Shown: piece after piece, positions 17,312-28,240 of the stretch
How positions within the stretch are numbered: the stretch's first letter is position 1
Layout of the letters: each line of letters opens with the position of its first letter
From: Candidatus Pullichristensenella avicola
GTDB taxonomy: Bacteria; Bacillota; Clostridia; Christensenellales; Aristaeellaceae
Assembly: GCA_018711655.1 (NCBI GenBank)
Contig: DVIA01000062.1
Location: 1 to 40,040, forward strand
Direction of reading: 5' to 3'
Length of the DNA stretch: 40,040 nucleotides
Notes under the pieces: model-generated
The model's database searches: none
Told to the model about the DNA's origin: nothing
The model's input: the letters and a program-made list of their open reading frames with translations, nothing else
Program-made: the position numbers and the translations under genes

Positions 17312-18340
17312 ATGCAGAACACTCAAGTCAAGAAGCGCAGTGTGGGCCAGTTCCTGCTTAACTACGCGCTCTACATCATCCTGCTTGCGATCCTGGTTGC
17401 CGTTTCCATTGCGAACCCGGACTTCCTGCAAGTAAACAACATCATGCAGATCCTCAAGCAGGCCTCCACGCGCGGCATACTGGCGCTGGGCTGCGCCGGC
17501 CTGATCGTCCTGGCCGGCACGGACCTGTCCATCGGCCGTCAGCTGGGCCTGTCCGCCGCGGTTTGCGCCTCGCTGGTGCAGCAGGTCACTTACGCCTCCC
17601 GCTACTATCTGCAGATGACTGAGCAGCTGCCCATCATCGTGCCGCTGCTGGCCTCCATCGCCGTGACCGTGATCTTCTGTCTCATCAACGGCTTCGGCGT
17701 GGCGTATCTGAAGATGCACGCCTTCATCATCACACTGGGCACGCAGCTGATCGCCTACGGCGCGAACTGCCTCTACATCGAGGCCCAGTCCGCAGGCTCC
17801 GCGCAGGCGCTGGCCGTGTTCGACCGCAACTTCGTCAACATCGCCGGCGGCAACATCCGCATCGGCAGCGTGAACATCTCCTACCTGATCGTCATCTTCC
17901 TGGTGGTGGCGGCGCTGATGTGGGTGGTCTGGAACAAGACCCGCCTGGGCAAGAACATGTTCGCCGTCGGCGGCAACCAGGAAGCCGCGGCCGTGTCCGG
18001 CGTCAACGTGGCCCGCACCATCATGCTGGTCTACCTCGTAGCCGGCATCCTCTACGGCCTGGCCAGCTTCCTCGAGGCCTCGCGTCTGCAGTCGGTCGGC
18101 ACCAACACCGGTCTGAACTATGAGACGGACGCCATCTCCGCCTGCGTCATCGGCGGCGTGTCGTTCTCCGGCGGCGTCGGCACCATCCAGGGCGTCGTCA
18201 TTGGCGCCATCATCCTGCAGGCCATCAACTTCTCCCTGAACTTCCTGGGCGTCAACGCCTACCTGCAGTACATCGTTCGCGGCCTGATCATCGTGCTGGC
18301 CGTGGCCATCGACGTGCGCAAGTATCTGGTGAAGAAGTAA
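17312..18340 (+). CDS. mglC: Sugar ABC transporter permease MglC
   Basis: Membrane permease of 342 residues with about eight to ten hydrophobic segments. Landmarks of the CUT2 permease family are ALGCAGLIVLAGTDLSIGRQLGL near 50-72, FIITLGTQLIAYGANCLY and the conserved GKNMFAVGGNQEAAAVSGVNV loop that contacts the ATPase. GAGGAG lies 8 bases before ATG 17312, 17 bases after the mglA stop. The stop is followed after one base by another ATG (18342). Confidence 0.95.
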   Translation: MQNTQVKKRSVGQFLLNYALYIILLAILVAVSIANPDFLQVNNIMQILKQASTRGILALGCAGLIVLAGTDLSIGRQLGLSAAVCASLVQQVTYASRYYLQMTEQLPIIVPLLASIAVTVIFCLINGFGVAYLKMHAFIITLGTQLIAYGANCLYIEAQSAGSAQALAVFDRNFVNIAGGNIRIGSVNISYLIVIFLVVAALMWVVWNKTRLGKNMFAVGGNQEAAAVSGVNVARTIMLVYLVAGILYGLASFLEASRLQSVGTNTGLNYETDAISACVIGGVSFSGGVGTIQGVVIGAIILQAINFSLNFLGVNAYLQYIVRGLIIVLAVAIDVRKYLVKK

Positions 18341-18341
18341 G

Positions 18342-18569
18342 ATGAAGTGGAACGATCCGGGCCGCGACGCCTTCCTGAAAATGGAGGAGGCGGCAAGCGA
18401 GCAGAAAAGAGCCTTTCAGGGCAAAAGCGGCGCCGAGGAGCGCAAGCCTTGGCGCGATCGCCTCTACGGCGGCCTGAAGGGCAAAATGACGGTCAGGACG
18501 ATGGATATCATCATCGGCGCGACCATTGCTCTAATCGTGCTTGTCATCATCATCGGCGTCGTCAGCTGA
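18342..18569 (+). CDS. Small C-tail-anchored membrane protein coupled to mglC
   Basis: Protein of 75 residues, unknown family. Residues 1-50 are charged and hydrophilic (KMEEAASEQKRAFQ, AEERKPWRDRLYGG) and residues 54-74 are one strongly hydrophobic helix (DIIIGATIALIVLVIIIGVV), giving a predicted cytoplasmic domain with a C-terminal anchor. The ATG begins one base after the mglC stop codon and the operon terminator follows 12 bases after its own stop, so it is clearly transcribed with mgl and probably translated by re-initiation. It may be an accessory or stabilising subunit of the transporter; that is inference from position only. Confidence 0.75.
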   Translation: MKWNDPGRDAFLKMEEAASEQKRAFQGKSGAEERKPWRDRLYGGLKGKMTVRTMDIIIGATIALIVLVIIIGVVS

Positions 18570-18580
18570 CGGAACTGCCC

Positions 18581-18616
18581 AAAGGGCGCGCCCTCAACTT
18601 GAGGGCGCGCCCTTTT
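18581..18616 (+). terminator. Rho-independent terminator of mgl operon
   Basis: A near-perfect inverted repeat (18581-18597 with 18599-18615) centred on a very short loop, followed by TTTT. It is the strongest terminator in the window. Confidence 0.92.
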
Positions 18617-18675
18617 GCGCGACGCCGGAGAACTTCGCCCCGCAGGTGCGGGAAACTGCGCGCATGGGCGCACAC

Positions 18676-18933
18676 CGCCGCACGCACAAAGACCAGGAGG
18701 AAGTGAAACGGCTCGCCGGGATTGGGGGATCTGTGCGGGCGGGAGGAAGGTACCTTGCACGCACGCCGCCGCACGCACAAAACCCAAGAGGAAGCAGAAT
18801 GGCCTGGGGGACTGGGATCAGTGCGGGAGGTGGAGGACGCTTCGCGCATGCCGTTGCATGCACAAAGACCAGGAGGAAGCGGAACGGCTTGCCGGGATTG
18901 GGGGATCTGTGCGGGCGGGAGGAAGGACGCTCC
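18676..18933. repeat. Three-unit tandem repeat, 85-91-bp period
   Basis: Units begin at 18676, 18767 and 18852 with CGCCGCACGCACAAA or close variants, then share ACCAGGAGGAAG, GGGATTGGGGGATC and TGTGCGGGCGGGAGGA. Unit 3 is closer to unit 1 than unit 2 is. No coding signal is seen on either strand. It lies between the convergent mgl operon and ftsH. Confidence 0.75.
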
Positions 18934-19176
18934 GTGTGCGTGAAATCCCAAAAGACGCGCCCCGCCGCCGCTTTTTGCAGCGACAAACAGGGCGCGGCCT
19001 TTTCTTTTGTCTGTGCGGGGGCGATGCGAAGAACTCTCCAACGTTGCCCGCTGCGCTTGGGCATTCCACGAGGATTGCCAGCGGAAGAACGCAGGGTTTG
19101 CAGGTGAATACCGGTAGACGGTTCGGCCGTTTGCAATAAACATGGCCGTCGCGGCAGGTTTGACGTGCGGCTGTAT

Positions 19177-19680
19177 CTGCGCCCAGGCAGGCCGACAAAG
19201 CGCGATTGCGCGCGAGACGAACTGCTTTATCCGGCTCCATGCAGGTTTCGCGCGCCGGGATAGGCCCCGCGCCCAAGCGAAGGCCGCGGAGCATGCCTGT
19301 AAGGCAAACAGGGCGCTTTGCCTGCGCCCAGGCGGGCCGCACAGCGTTTCGTTTTCGCGCGCCAACGAAGTGCGTTTGCGAGACGGACGGGGCGTTTTGC
19401 CCCCTGTAAGGTTTCGCGCGGAACAGGATAGGCTTTGCGCCCAGGCAAAGGCCGCGGAGCATGCCTGCGAGACAAACGGGGCGCTTTGCCTGCGCCCAGG
19501 CGGGCCGCACAGCGTTTCGTTTTCGCGCGCCAACGAAGGGCGCGAAGCGCGTTTGCGAGACAGACGGGGCGTTTTGCCCCCTGTAAGATTTCGCGCGGAA
19601 CAGGATAAGCCCCGCGCCCAGGCGAAGGGCGCGGAGCATGCCTGTAAGACAAACAGGGCGCTTTGCCTGCGCTTCGCCTT
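19177..19680. repeat. Tandem array of 3-4 units, about 145-177-bp period, beside ftsH
   Basis: CTGCGCCCAGGC anchors occur at 19177, 19322 and 19490, and the following block GCGGAGCATGCCTG at about 19286, 19454 and 19631. The middle units also share TTTCGTTTTCGCGCGCCAACGA and a hairpin-forming GGGGCGTTTTGCCCC. The first unit is the most diverged and the last is cut short 10 bases before the ftsH stop codon. Long open frames through it translate the repeat and show no protein-like composition. Confidence 0.8.
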
Positions 19681-19689
19681 GCCGCGGTT

Positions 19690-21561
19690 TTATGCCGGGT
19701 CGCCTGCGTCCTGGCTGGTTGCGCCCGGTTCGGGCAGGCCGCGCAACAGGGACATGAACTGTTCGCCGGTGATGGTTTCTTCGCGGTAGAGGTACTCGGC
19801 CACGCGGTTGAGGGAGGCCATGTTGTTTTTCAAAAGCTCCACGGCCTTGTCGTGCTGGGCGCGCACCACTTCCACCACCTGCCGGTCGATGGCCGTGGCC
19901 GTGTCCGGCGAACAGGCCAGCGAGGTATCGCCGCCCAGATACTGGTTGGAAACGGTTTCCATGGCGACCATGCCAAATTCGTCGGACATGCCGTAGCGGG
20001 TGATCATGGCGCGGGCCAGCTTGGTGGCCTGTTCGATATCGTTGGAAGCGCCTGTGGTCACGGAACCGAACACCACTTCCTCGGCGGCGCGGCCGCCGGT
20101 GAGCACGGCGATCTTGCTGAGCAGTTCCTCGCGGGTAAGCAGCTTTTTGTCGTCCTGATCGACCTGCATGGTGTACCCCAGCGCGCCGGAGGTGCGCGGC
20201 ACGATGGTGATTTTTGTGACCGGCGCGGCGTTGCTCTGCAGGGCGGCGACCAGCGCGTGGCCGACTTCGTGGTAGGAAACGACGCGCTTTTCATGCTCGG
20301 AAAGCACGGCGTTTTTGCGCTGATAGCCGGCGATGACCGTTTCGACGCTCTCTTCCAGGTCGGACTGCGCAACGGCGGCGCGGCCTTCGCGCACGGCGCG
20401 CAGCGCGGCTTCGTTGATGATATTGGCAAGCTCCGCGCCGGAAGCGCCGGAAGTGGCGCGGGCGATGGCGGTAAAGTCGATATGCCGTTCCAGCTTTACC
20501 TGCCGCGCGTGTACGCGCAGGATGGCCTCGCGGCCGGCGAGGTCGGGCAGTTCCACGGGGATACGGCGGTCGAAGCGGCCGGGACGCAAAAGGGCCGGGT
20601 CGAGCGAGTCCGGGCGGTTGGTGGCGGCGAGGATGACCACGCCCTTGTTGGCGTCGAAGCCGTCCATTTCGGTCAGCAACTGGTTGAGGGTCTGCTCGCG
20701 CTCGTCGTTGCCGCCGATGACGCCGCCATCGCGCTTTTTGCCGATGGTGTCGATCTCGTCGATAAAGACGATACAGGGGGCCTTTTCCGCCGCCTGCTTG
20801 AACAGATCGCGCACCTTGGCCGCGCCCATGCCAACGAACATCTGCACAAATTCCGAACCGGAGATGGAGAAAAACGGCACATGCGCCTCGCCGGCCACAG
20901 CCTTGGCCAGCAGCGTTTTGCCCGTGCCCGGCGGGCCGACCAGCAGCGCGCCCTTGGGCAGTTTTGCGCCGATCTCGGCGTATTTCTGCGGGTCGTGGAG
21001 GAAGTTGACGATCTCGGTGAGCGCCTCCTTGGCCTCGTCCTCGCCAGCGACGTCGTTAAAGGTGACGCCGGTCTTTTCCTCGCCGACGATCTTGGCGTTG
21101 GCCTTGCCAAAGTTCATGGCGTTTTCGCCGCCCAGGCGCTTTTGCATGTTGCGCATGAGCAGATAGCCCGCGCCAAAGATCAGGCCGTAGGGCAGCACCC
21201 AGCCGAGGAGGATGTTGACCAGCGGCGAGGTTTCTTCGATGATCTCGGTTTCAAAGGACACTTCCGGGTGGGAAAGCAGGCGCTGGGTCAGGTCGTCGTC
21301 CGGCCAGGCGCCGGTGCGGTAAATGCGCTGCGCGCCCTCCTCGCCGGCGGTGAAAAGAATGGTGCTGCCGGCGCTGTCCATCGCCACTTCGTGCACCTGG
21401 TTTGCATCCAGCATTTCCAGGAACGCATCGTAGGTCACTTCCGTTACCTGCGGCCGGGTGAACAGCGGGAAGATGAAGGCGTTGAGAAACATCATCACCA
21501 GAAAGACGATGATCGCATTGTAAAGCAGCGATCGTTTCGGCGGTTGGTGTTTGTCTGCCAT
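19690..21561 (-). CDS. ftsH: ATP-dependent zinc metalloprotease FtsH
   Basis: Membrane-anchored AAA+ protease of 623 residues that degrades unstable membrane and cytosolic proteins. Order: membrane helix 12-35, extracytoplasmic domain about 36-112, second helix about 114-136, AAA+ module with Walker A GPPGTGKT (209-216), Walker [10 protein letters not shown], second region of homology [20 protein letters not shown], then the M41 protease with zinc site HEVGH (431-435, where most FtsH have HEAGH). The pore loop is FVGM. The start at 21561 has AGAGGGGA upstream; an in-frame ATG ten codons earlier lacks a site. It is monocistronic, with its own promoter. Confidence 0.97.
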   Translation of the reverse strand: MADKHQPPKRSLLYNAIIVFLVMMFLNAFIFPLFTRPQVTEVTYDAFLEMLDANQVHEVAMDSAGSTILFTAGEEGAQRIYRTGAWPDDDLTQRLLSHPEVSFETEIIEETSPLVNILLGWVLPYGLIFGAGYLLMRNMQKRLGGENAMNFGKANAKIVGEEKTGVTFNDVAGEDEAKEALTEIVNFLHDPQKYAEIGAKLPKGALLVGPPGTGKTLLAKAVAGEAHVPFFSISGSEFVQMFVGMGAAKVRDLFKQAAEKAPCIVFIDEIDTIGKKRDGGVIGGNDEREQTLNQLLTEMDGFDANKGVVILAATNRPDSLDPALLRPGRFDRRIPVELPDLAGREAILRVHARQVKLERHIDFTAIARATSGASGAELANIINEAALRAVREGRAAVAQSDLEESVETVIAGYQRKNAVLSEHEKRVVSYHEVGHALVAALQSNAAPVTKITIVPRTSGALGYTMQVDQDDKKLLTREELLSKIAVLTGGRAAEEVVFGSVTTGASNDIEQATKLARAMITRYGMSDEFGMVAMETVSNQYLGGDTSLACSPDTATAIDRQVVEVVRAQHDKAVELLKNNMASLNRVAEYLYREETITGEQFMSLLRGLPEPGATSQDAGDPA

Positions 21562-21589
21562 GGGGATCCCCTCTCTTTCAGATACACTC

Positions 21590-21617
21590 ATTATACACGG
21601 GTGGCTGCGAAAATCAA
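21590..21617 (-). promoter_or_regulatory. Promoter of ftsH
   Basis: TTGATT (21612-21617), a 16-base spacer and TATAAT (21590-21595) on the minus strand, about 29 bases before the start codon. Confidence 0.7.
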
Positions 21618-21725
21618 TGCACAAGTTGTGAACAAAGGCGGCAAACCGTGGCGCTTTTGTCGCCGCACGGTAAAAACTCCGCGGCGGGACCGGCGGGGGA
21701 ACGACTGGCCGCCGCGATATGCAAA

Positions 21726-21753
21726 GCCCCTCGCGCGTCGCTGCGCGAGGGGC
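21726..21753 (-). terminator. Terminator of groESL
   Basis: Perfect 11-bp stem (21726-21736 with 21743-21753) with a 6-base loop, 31 bases beyond the groEL stop, followed on the minus strand by TTTGC. Confidence 0.7.
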
Positions 21754-21783
21754 CGTTTCCCGCTGAAGGCGGGGTGCAGGGGC

Positions 21784-23782
<1,999 letters not shown>

Positions 23783-23796
23783 CGATTACGGTTCTT

Positions 23797-23825
23797 AGTG
23801 TACCCATTTTTTCCGGTTTTGGCAA
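23797..23825 (-). promoter_or_regulatory. Promoter of groESL
   Basis: TTGCCA (23820-23825), a 17-base spacer and TACACT (23797-23802) on the minus strand, immediately upstream of CIRCE. Confidence 0.8.
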
Positions 23826-23875
23826 GACCCCGGGCGTTTAATTTTCTGTTAAATATTTTCTTTTGCCGGCCGGAA

Positions 23876-23884
23876 TGCTATAAT
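23876..23884 (+). promoter_or_regulatory. Extended -10 promoter of comEB
   Basis: TGCTATAAT, an extended -10 element; no good -35 is found at 16-18 bases (TTTTCT at best). It is divergent from groESL, about 60 bases before the start codon. Confidence 0.6.
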
Positions 23885-23941
23885 GAAAGCAAAAACGGGC
23901 GCGGGGGCGTTTCCCGTCCGCCCCGCGCGGCGGAGGTTTTC

Positions 23942-24406
<465 letters not shown>

Positions 24407-24770
24407 AAAAGGGCCGCGCGCCGTTTGCCTTGCGCGGCGGGGTTGAGAGCTTGCGCATCGCGCGTCGGTCGGTGAAGGCGGCGCAATGCGCGAACGGGCG
24501 GATTCGAGGGCGCGGGAGGGGCGCTTTTGCCCATTTCCGTTGCCGGGCGAAGGGCGCTGAACGAAGCGTTGGCGTCCGACCGGGCAACGCGCGCGTCGCG
24601 TCTGTCCCGGCGGCGGCGCCCTATCGCGGCTGCGCGGCGCAAAGGCGTCGGGGGCGCGGTTATTCGACGCAACCCGCTTCGCGCGCCGTTGCGCCGCCGG
24701 CTTTGTGCGCGCATTCCTAAAAAGCCCGGCATACGCCACAAAAATGTCATGGATTGTAATGTTAATTTTA
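24407..24770. other. Intergenic region without a recognised gene
   Basis: G+C-rich until about 24720, then abruptly A+T-rich. A possible hairpin (GCCGCGC with GCGCGGC, near 24413-24440) follows comEB without a U-tract. I see no repeat array, RNA gene or convincing reading frame here. Confidence 0.6.
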
Positions 24771-24799
24771 TGCATTCTGTGTGCATTTTTCGTTATGAT
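24771..24799 (+). promoter_or_regulatory. Tentative promoter of hnd operon
   Basis: TGCATT (24771-24776), a 17-base spacer and TATGAT (24794-24799). A second candidate -10, TACAAT at 24804-24809, overlaps. The A+T-rich character from 24740 to 24815 supports a promoter, but the exact start is uncertain. Confidence 0.45.
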
Positions 24800-24886
24800 A
24801 TGTTACAATAATAGATGGTCGAAAATCAGGACTTCTGTCCCTTGCGGAGTTCTGTATATTTCATCAATAGGGAGGTCATGAAGCTT

Positions 24887-25360
24887 ATGGCTGAGAACCG
24901 GGATAAGTATCTTCAGCTGGACGAGGTCATCCGCGAAAACAAGGGCAAACAGGGCGCGGTGATGATTACCCTGCAGGCGGCGCAGAACATCTTTGAGCAT
25001 GTGCCGCGCGACGTGCAGATCCGCATTGCCGAAGGGCTGGACGTGCCGCTTAGCGAGGTTTACGGCGTGGCGACGTTCTATTCGCAGTTTGCCCTGGAGC
25101 CGCGCGGCAAGTACGTCATCGGCGTATGCCTGGGCACGGCCTGCTACGTCAAAGGTTCCAAGAACATCCTCGAACGCCTTTCCAAGGAACTGGACGTCAA
25201 GGTTGGCTCCACCACCAAAGACGGCCGCTTCACCCTGCGCGATACGCGCTGCCTGGGCGCGTGCGGCCTGGCGCCGGTAATCATGATCAACGACGATGTC
25301 TACGGCCGCCTGGTGCCCGACGACATCCCGGCGATCATCGAAAAATACCGGGCGATGTAA
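24887..25360 (+). CDS. hndA: Hydrogenase NuoE-like 2Fe-2S subunit (HndA)
   Basis: Thioredoxin-fold [2Fe-2S] subunit of 157 residues in a multi-subunit [FeFe] hydrogenase, passing electrons to or from the flavin subunit. The ligands are C81 and C86 (CLGTAC) and C122 and C126 (CLGAC), the NuoE pattern. VYGVATFYSQFALEPRGK near 58-75 is the family signature. Two starts are possible: ATG 24878 is only 2 bases after GGGAGG, while ATG 24887 is 11 bases away; the latter is preferred. Upstream in-frame codons to 24815 lack a site. First gene of the operon; the next gene starts 3 bases after its stop. Confidence 0.93.
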   Translation: MAENRDKYLQLDEVIRENKGKQGAVMITLQAAQNIFEHVPRDVQIRIAEGLDVPLSEVYGVATFYSQFALEPRGKYVIGVCLGTACYVKGSKNILERLSKELDVKVGSTTKDGRFTLRDTRCLGACGLAPVIMINDDVYGRLVPDDIPAIIEKYRAM

Positions 25361-25363
25361 ACC

Positions 25364-25924
25364 ATGCCGGAACTGGCGCTGCATATCCTCGATCTTGTGC
25401 AAAACAGCGTTTCGGCAGGCGCGACGCGCGTAACGGTGACGATCGTTTACAATACGCAGCAGGACACGCTCACCATCGCCATTGAGGACGACGGCAAAGG
25501 CATGACGCCCGAATTGCTTGAGCGCGTTGAAAGCCCCTTTACCACGACGCGCACGACCCGCAAAGTGGGGCTGGGCATTCCGCTGTTTAAGCAGCTTGCG
25601 CAGATGTGCGAGGGGAGTTTGACCATCGACTCTGCCGTGGGCAAGGGCACCAAGACGCAGGCGTGCTTCCGCGCTTCGCACATGGACCTGCCGCCGCTTG
25701 GAGACGTGCGCGGCACGATCGAAACGCTGGTCATCGCCAACCCGGAGCGGCCGGATTTCTGCTTTATCTACCGCGTGGACGGGGAAGAGTTCGTCTTTGA
25801 CACCGCCGTCGTCCGCGAGGCGCTGGGGGGGCTGCCCCTCAACGAGCCGGAGATCGTAGAATGGATCGGCCAGTATGTCGCCGAAGGGATCGGCGAGGTG
25901 GAGCGCTCCCGGGCGGAGCGATAA
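25364..25924 (+). CDS. GHKL-type ATP-binding protein in hydrogenase operon
   Basis: Histidine-kinase-like ATPase domain protein of 186 residues. N-box N14 (DLVQNSVSAGA), G1 box DDGKGM at 42-47, G2 GLGIPL near 69-74 and GKGT near 93-96 are all visible. It lacks a dimerisation/phospho-acceptor domain, sensor domain and membrane segments, so it is not a complete sensor kinase. The last 85 residues (from PPLGDVRGTIETL) are a separate small domain. As I recall, such proteins commonly sit inside clostridial hnd-type operons, but their role is unknown to me; a regulatory kinase or anti-sigma-like partner is a guess. It is tightly packed between hndA (3-base gap) and hndB. Confidence 0.85.
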   Translation: MPELALHILDLVQNSVSAGATRVTVTIVYNTQQDTLTIAIEDDGKGMTPELLERVESPFTTTRTTRKVGLGIPLFKQLAQMCEGSLTIDSAVGKGTKTQACFRASHMDLPPLGDVRGTIETLVIANPERPDFCFIYRVDGEEFVFDTAVVREALGGLPLNEPEIVEWIGQYVAEGIGEVERSRAER

Positions 25925-25986
25925 AAAACAGGCGCGGCCTCTGGCACGCGCACGGGATGGGATTATTTTTTGGAGGTGTCATTCAC

Positions 25987-26355
25987 ATGAAATCGTTAGC
26001 GGATCTGGAAGCCATTCGCCAAAGGACGCTGGACAAGGTCAACCTGCGCCGCGAGCATGAGGGCACGCGCATCGTCGTGGGCATGGCCACCTGCGGCATC
26101 GCCGCCGGCGCGCGGCCGGTGCTGCTCGCCTTCATGGACGAGGTCAATAAGCGCGGCCTGTTGGATGTGACCGTCGCGCAGACCGGCTGCATCGGCATGT
26201 GCCGCCTGGAGCCGATCGTGGAAATTTCCGTTCCCGGCAAGGAAAAGGTCACCTACGTCAAGGTCAATCCGGACATGGTGCCGCGCATCGTCGCCGAGCA
26301 TGTGGTCAACGGAAACCCCGTCGCCGAATACACCATCGGCGCGCAGGACAAGTAA
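25987..26355 (+). CDS. hndB: Hydrogenase subunit HndB-like (thioredoxin-fold ferredoxin)
   Basis: Small protein of 122 residues with one conserved cysteine in ATCGIAAGARPV (C36) and a pair in TGCIGMC (C68, C72), the pattern typical of HndB subunits of NADP-reducing hydrogenases. It resembles the C-terminal half of a NuoE/thioredoxin-like [2Fe-2S] fold; only three cysteines are in these motifs, so cluster binding is uncertain. The start at 25987 has GGAGG about 10 bases upstream; an ATG 10 codons earlier precedes that site and is rejected. It lies in the middle of the hnd operon. Confidence 0.9.
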   Translation: MKSLADLEAIRQRTLDKVNLRREHEGTRIVVGMATCGIAAGARPVLLAFMDEVNKRGLLDVTVAQTGCIGMCRLEPIVEISVPGKEKVTYVKVNPDMVPRIVAEHVVNGNPVAEYTIGAQDK

Positions 26356-26416
26356 AGCCCCCGCGCGGCCGCCCCTGAGCCGCGCAAAGGGCAGACAATG
26401 AAGGAGGCAAGGCAAT

Positions 26417-28222
26417 ATGGAGCTTTTCCGTTCGCACATACTGATCTGCGGCGGCACCGGCTGCACGTCGTCCGGCTCGGCCCAGCTTCTCAAGCGCTTT
26501 GAGGAGTTGCTGGAGCAAAACGGTCTTACCAAGGAGATCAAACTGGTGCACACCGGCTGCTTCGGCCTGTGCGAGGCCGGCCCGGTGGTCATCGTCTACC
26601 CCGAAGGCGCGTTCTACAGCCGCGTCAAGGTGGAGGACGTAGACGAGATCGTTTCCGAACACCTCATCAAGGGCCGCATCGTCCAGCGGCTGCTTTACCA
26701 CGGTTCCGTGGCTGAGGATCATACCGTCAAGGCCCTGGACGACGTGGACTTCTACCGCAAGCAAAAGCGCGTGGCGCTTCGCAACTGCGGCGTTATCGAC
26801 CCGGAGAACATCGACGAGTATATCGCCTTTGACGGCTACAAGGCCCTTCACAAGGCGCTTACGGAGATGACCCCGGACGACGTTATCGACGTAATGACCA
26901 AATCCGGCCTGCGCGGGCGCGGCGGCGGAGGATTCCCCACCGGCAAGAAGTGGGCCTTTGCGGCGGCGCAGCCCCGCGGCCCGGAATACAAAAAGTACGT
27001 CTGCTGCAACGCCGACGAGGGCGACCCCGGCGCCTTTATGGACCGTTCCGTGCTCGAGGGCGACCCGCACGCCGTGCTGGAGGCCATGGCCATCGCCGGC
27101 TATGCCATCGGCTCGGATCAGGGCTACATCTATGTGCGCGCCGAGTACCCCATCGCCGTCAAGCGCCTGGAGATCGCCATCCAGCAGGCGCGCGACTATG
27201 GCCTGCTTGGCGAGGACATCTTCGGCACCGGCTTCAATTTCGATATCGGCATCCGCCTGGGCGCCGGCGCGTTCGTCTGCGGCGAGGAAACGGCGCTGAT
27301 GAACTCCATTCAGGGCAACCGCGGCGAGCCCTGGCCCCGCCCGCCGTTCCCGGCCGTGCGCGGCCTGTTCGGCAAGCCCACCATTTTGAACAACGTCGAA
27401 ACCTACGCCAACGTCTGCCAGATCATCCTGAACGGCCCCGAATGGTTCGCCTCCATGGGCACCGAGCGCTCCAAGGGCACGAAGGTGTTCGCCCTGGGCG
27501 GCAAGATCAACAATACGGGCCTGGTGGAAGTGCCGATGGGCACGACCCTGCGCGAGATCATCTACGAGATCGGCGGCGGCATTCCCGGCGGCAAGGCCTT
27601 CAAGGCCGTGCAGACCGGCGGCCCCTCCGGCGGCTGCCTGCCCGCGCACATGCTCGATACCCCCGTGGACTATGACAACCTCATCGCGGCCGGCTCCATG
27701 ATGGGCTCCGGCGGCATGATCGTCATGGACGAGGACAACTGCATGGTGGACATCGCCCGCTTCTTCCTCGATTTCACCGTCGATGAAAGCTGCGGCAAGT
27801 GCACCCCCTGCCGCATCGGCACCCGCCGCATGCTGGAGATCCTCAACCGCATCTGCGAAGGCAAGGGCGAGGACGGCGATATCGAGCGGCTGGAAAACCT
27901 GGCGCAGAACATCAAGGCCACGGCCCTGTGCGGCCTGGGCCAGACCGCGCCCAACCCGGTGCTTTCCACCATCAAGCAGTTCCGCCATGAGTACGAGGCG
28001 CACATCTACGACAAGCATTGCCCCGCGGGCGTTTGCAAGAAGCTCTTGAGCTATCAGATCGATCCCGAGAAGTGCCGCGGCTGCACGCTGTGCGCGCGCG
28101 TGTGCCCCACCGGCTCCATTTCCGGCAAGGTGAAGGAACCGCATGTGATCGATCAGAAGAAGTGCATCAAGTGCGGCGCCTGCATGGAGAAGTGCAAGTT
28201 TGGCGCCATCTCCAAGAAGTGA
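26417..28222 (+). CDS. hndC: Hydrogenase NuoF-like flavin/NAD(P)H subunit (HndC/HydB)
   Basis: Diaphorase subunit of 601 residues. Residues 1-95 form a thioredoxin-like [2Fe-2S] domain (C11, C16, C48, C52). The NuoF core follows: glycine-rich FMN/NADH loop RGRGGGGFPTGKKW near 166-179, NADEGDPGAFMDRS near 200, CGEETALMNSIQG near 290, and [4Fe-4S] ligands in ESCGKCTPCRIG with a later Cys (ALCGLGQT). The C-terminal 60 residues are a two-cluster ferredoxin (CRGCTLCARVCP and CIKCGACMEKCK). This architecture is that of electron-bifurcating hydrogenase HydB/HndC. AAGGAGG lies 9 bases before ATG 26417. Confidence 0.96.
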   Translation: MELFRSHILICGGTGCTSSGSAQLLKRFEELLEQNGLTKEIKLVHTGCFGLCEAGPVVIVYPEGAFYSRVKVEDVDEIVSEHLIKGRIVQRLLYHGSVAEDHTVKALDDVDFYRKQKRVALRNCGVIDPENIDEYIAFDGYKALHKALTEMTPDDVIDVMTKSGLRGRGGGGFPTGKKWAFAAAQPRGPEYKKYVCCNADEGDPGAFMDRSVLEGDPHAVLEAMAIAGYAIGSDQGYIYVRAEYPIAVKRLEIAIQQARDYGLLGEDIFGTGFNFDIGIRLGAGAFVCGEETALMNSIQGNRGEPWPRPPFPAVRGLFGKPTILNNVETYANVCQIILNGPEWFASMGTERSKGTKVFALGGKINNTGLVEVPMGTTLREIIYEIGGGIPGGKAFKAVQTGGPSGGCLPAHMLDTPVDYDNLIAAGSMMGSGGMIVMDEDNCMVDIARFFLDFTVDESCGKCTPCRIGTRRMLEILNRICEGKGEDGDIERLENLAQNIKATALCGLGQTAPNPVLSTIKQFRHEYEAHIYDKHCPAGVCKKLLSYQIDPEKCRGCTLCARVCPTGSISGKVKEPHVIDQKKCIKCGACMEKCKFGAISKK

Positions 28223-28240
28223 GCAAGGAGGTTGCCATAG

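Noticed and set aside
19142-19789. 215-codon frame in the array beside ftsH
   Set aside because: It translates the tandem repeat into repeated RAQAKAAEHAC peptides and then runs into ftsH antisense; no ribosome site.
24750-24780. Rex operator upstream of the hnd operon
   Set aside because: TTGTAATGTTAAT recalls half of the TTGTTAA...TTAACAA site, but the second half is missing.
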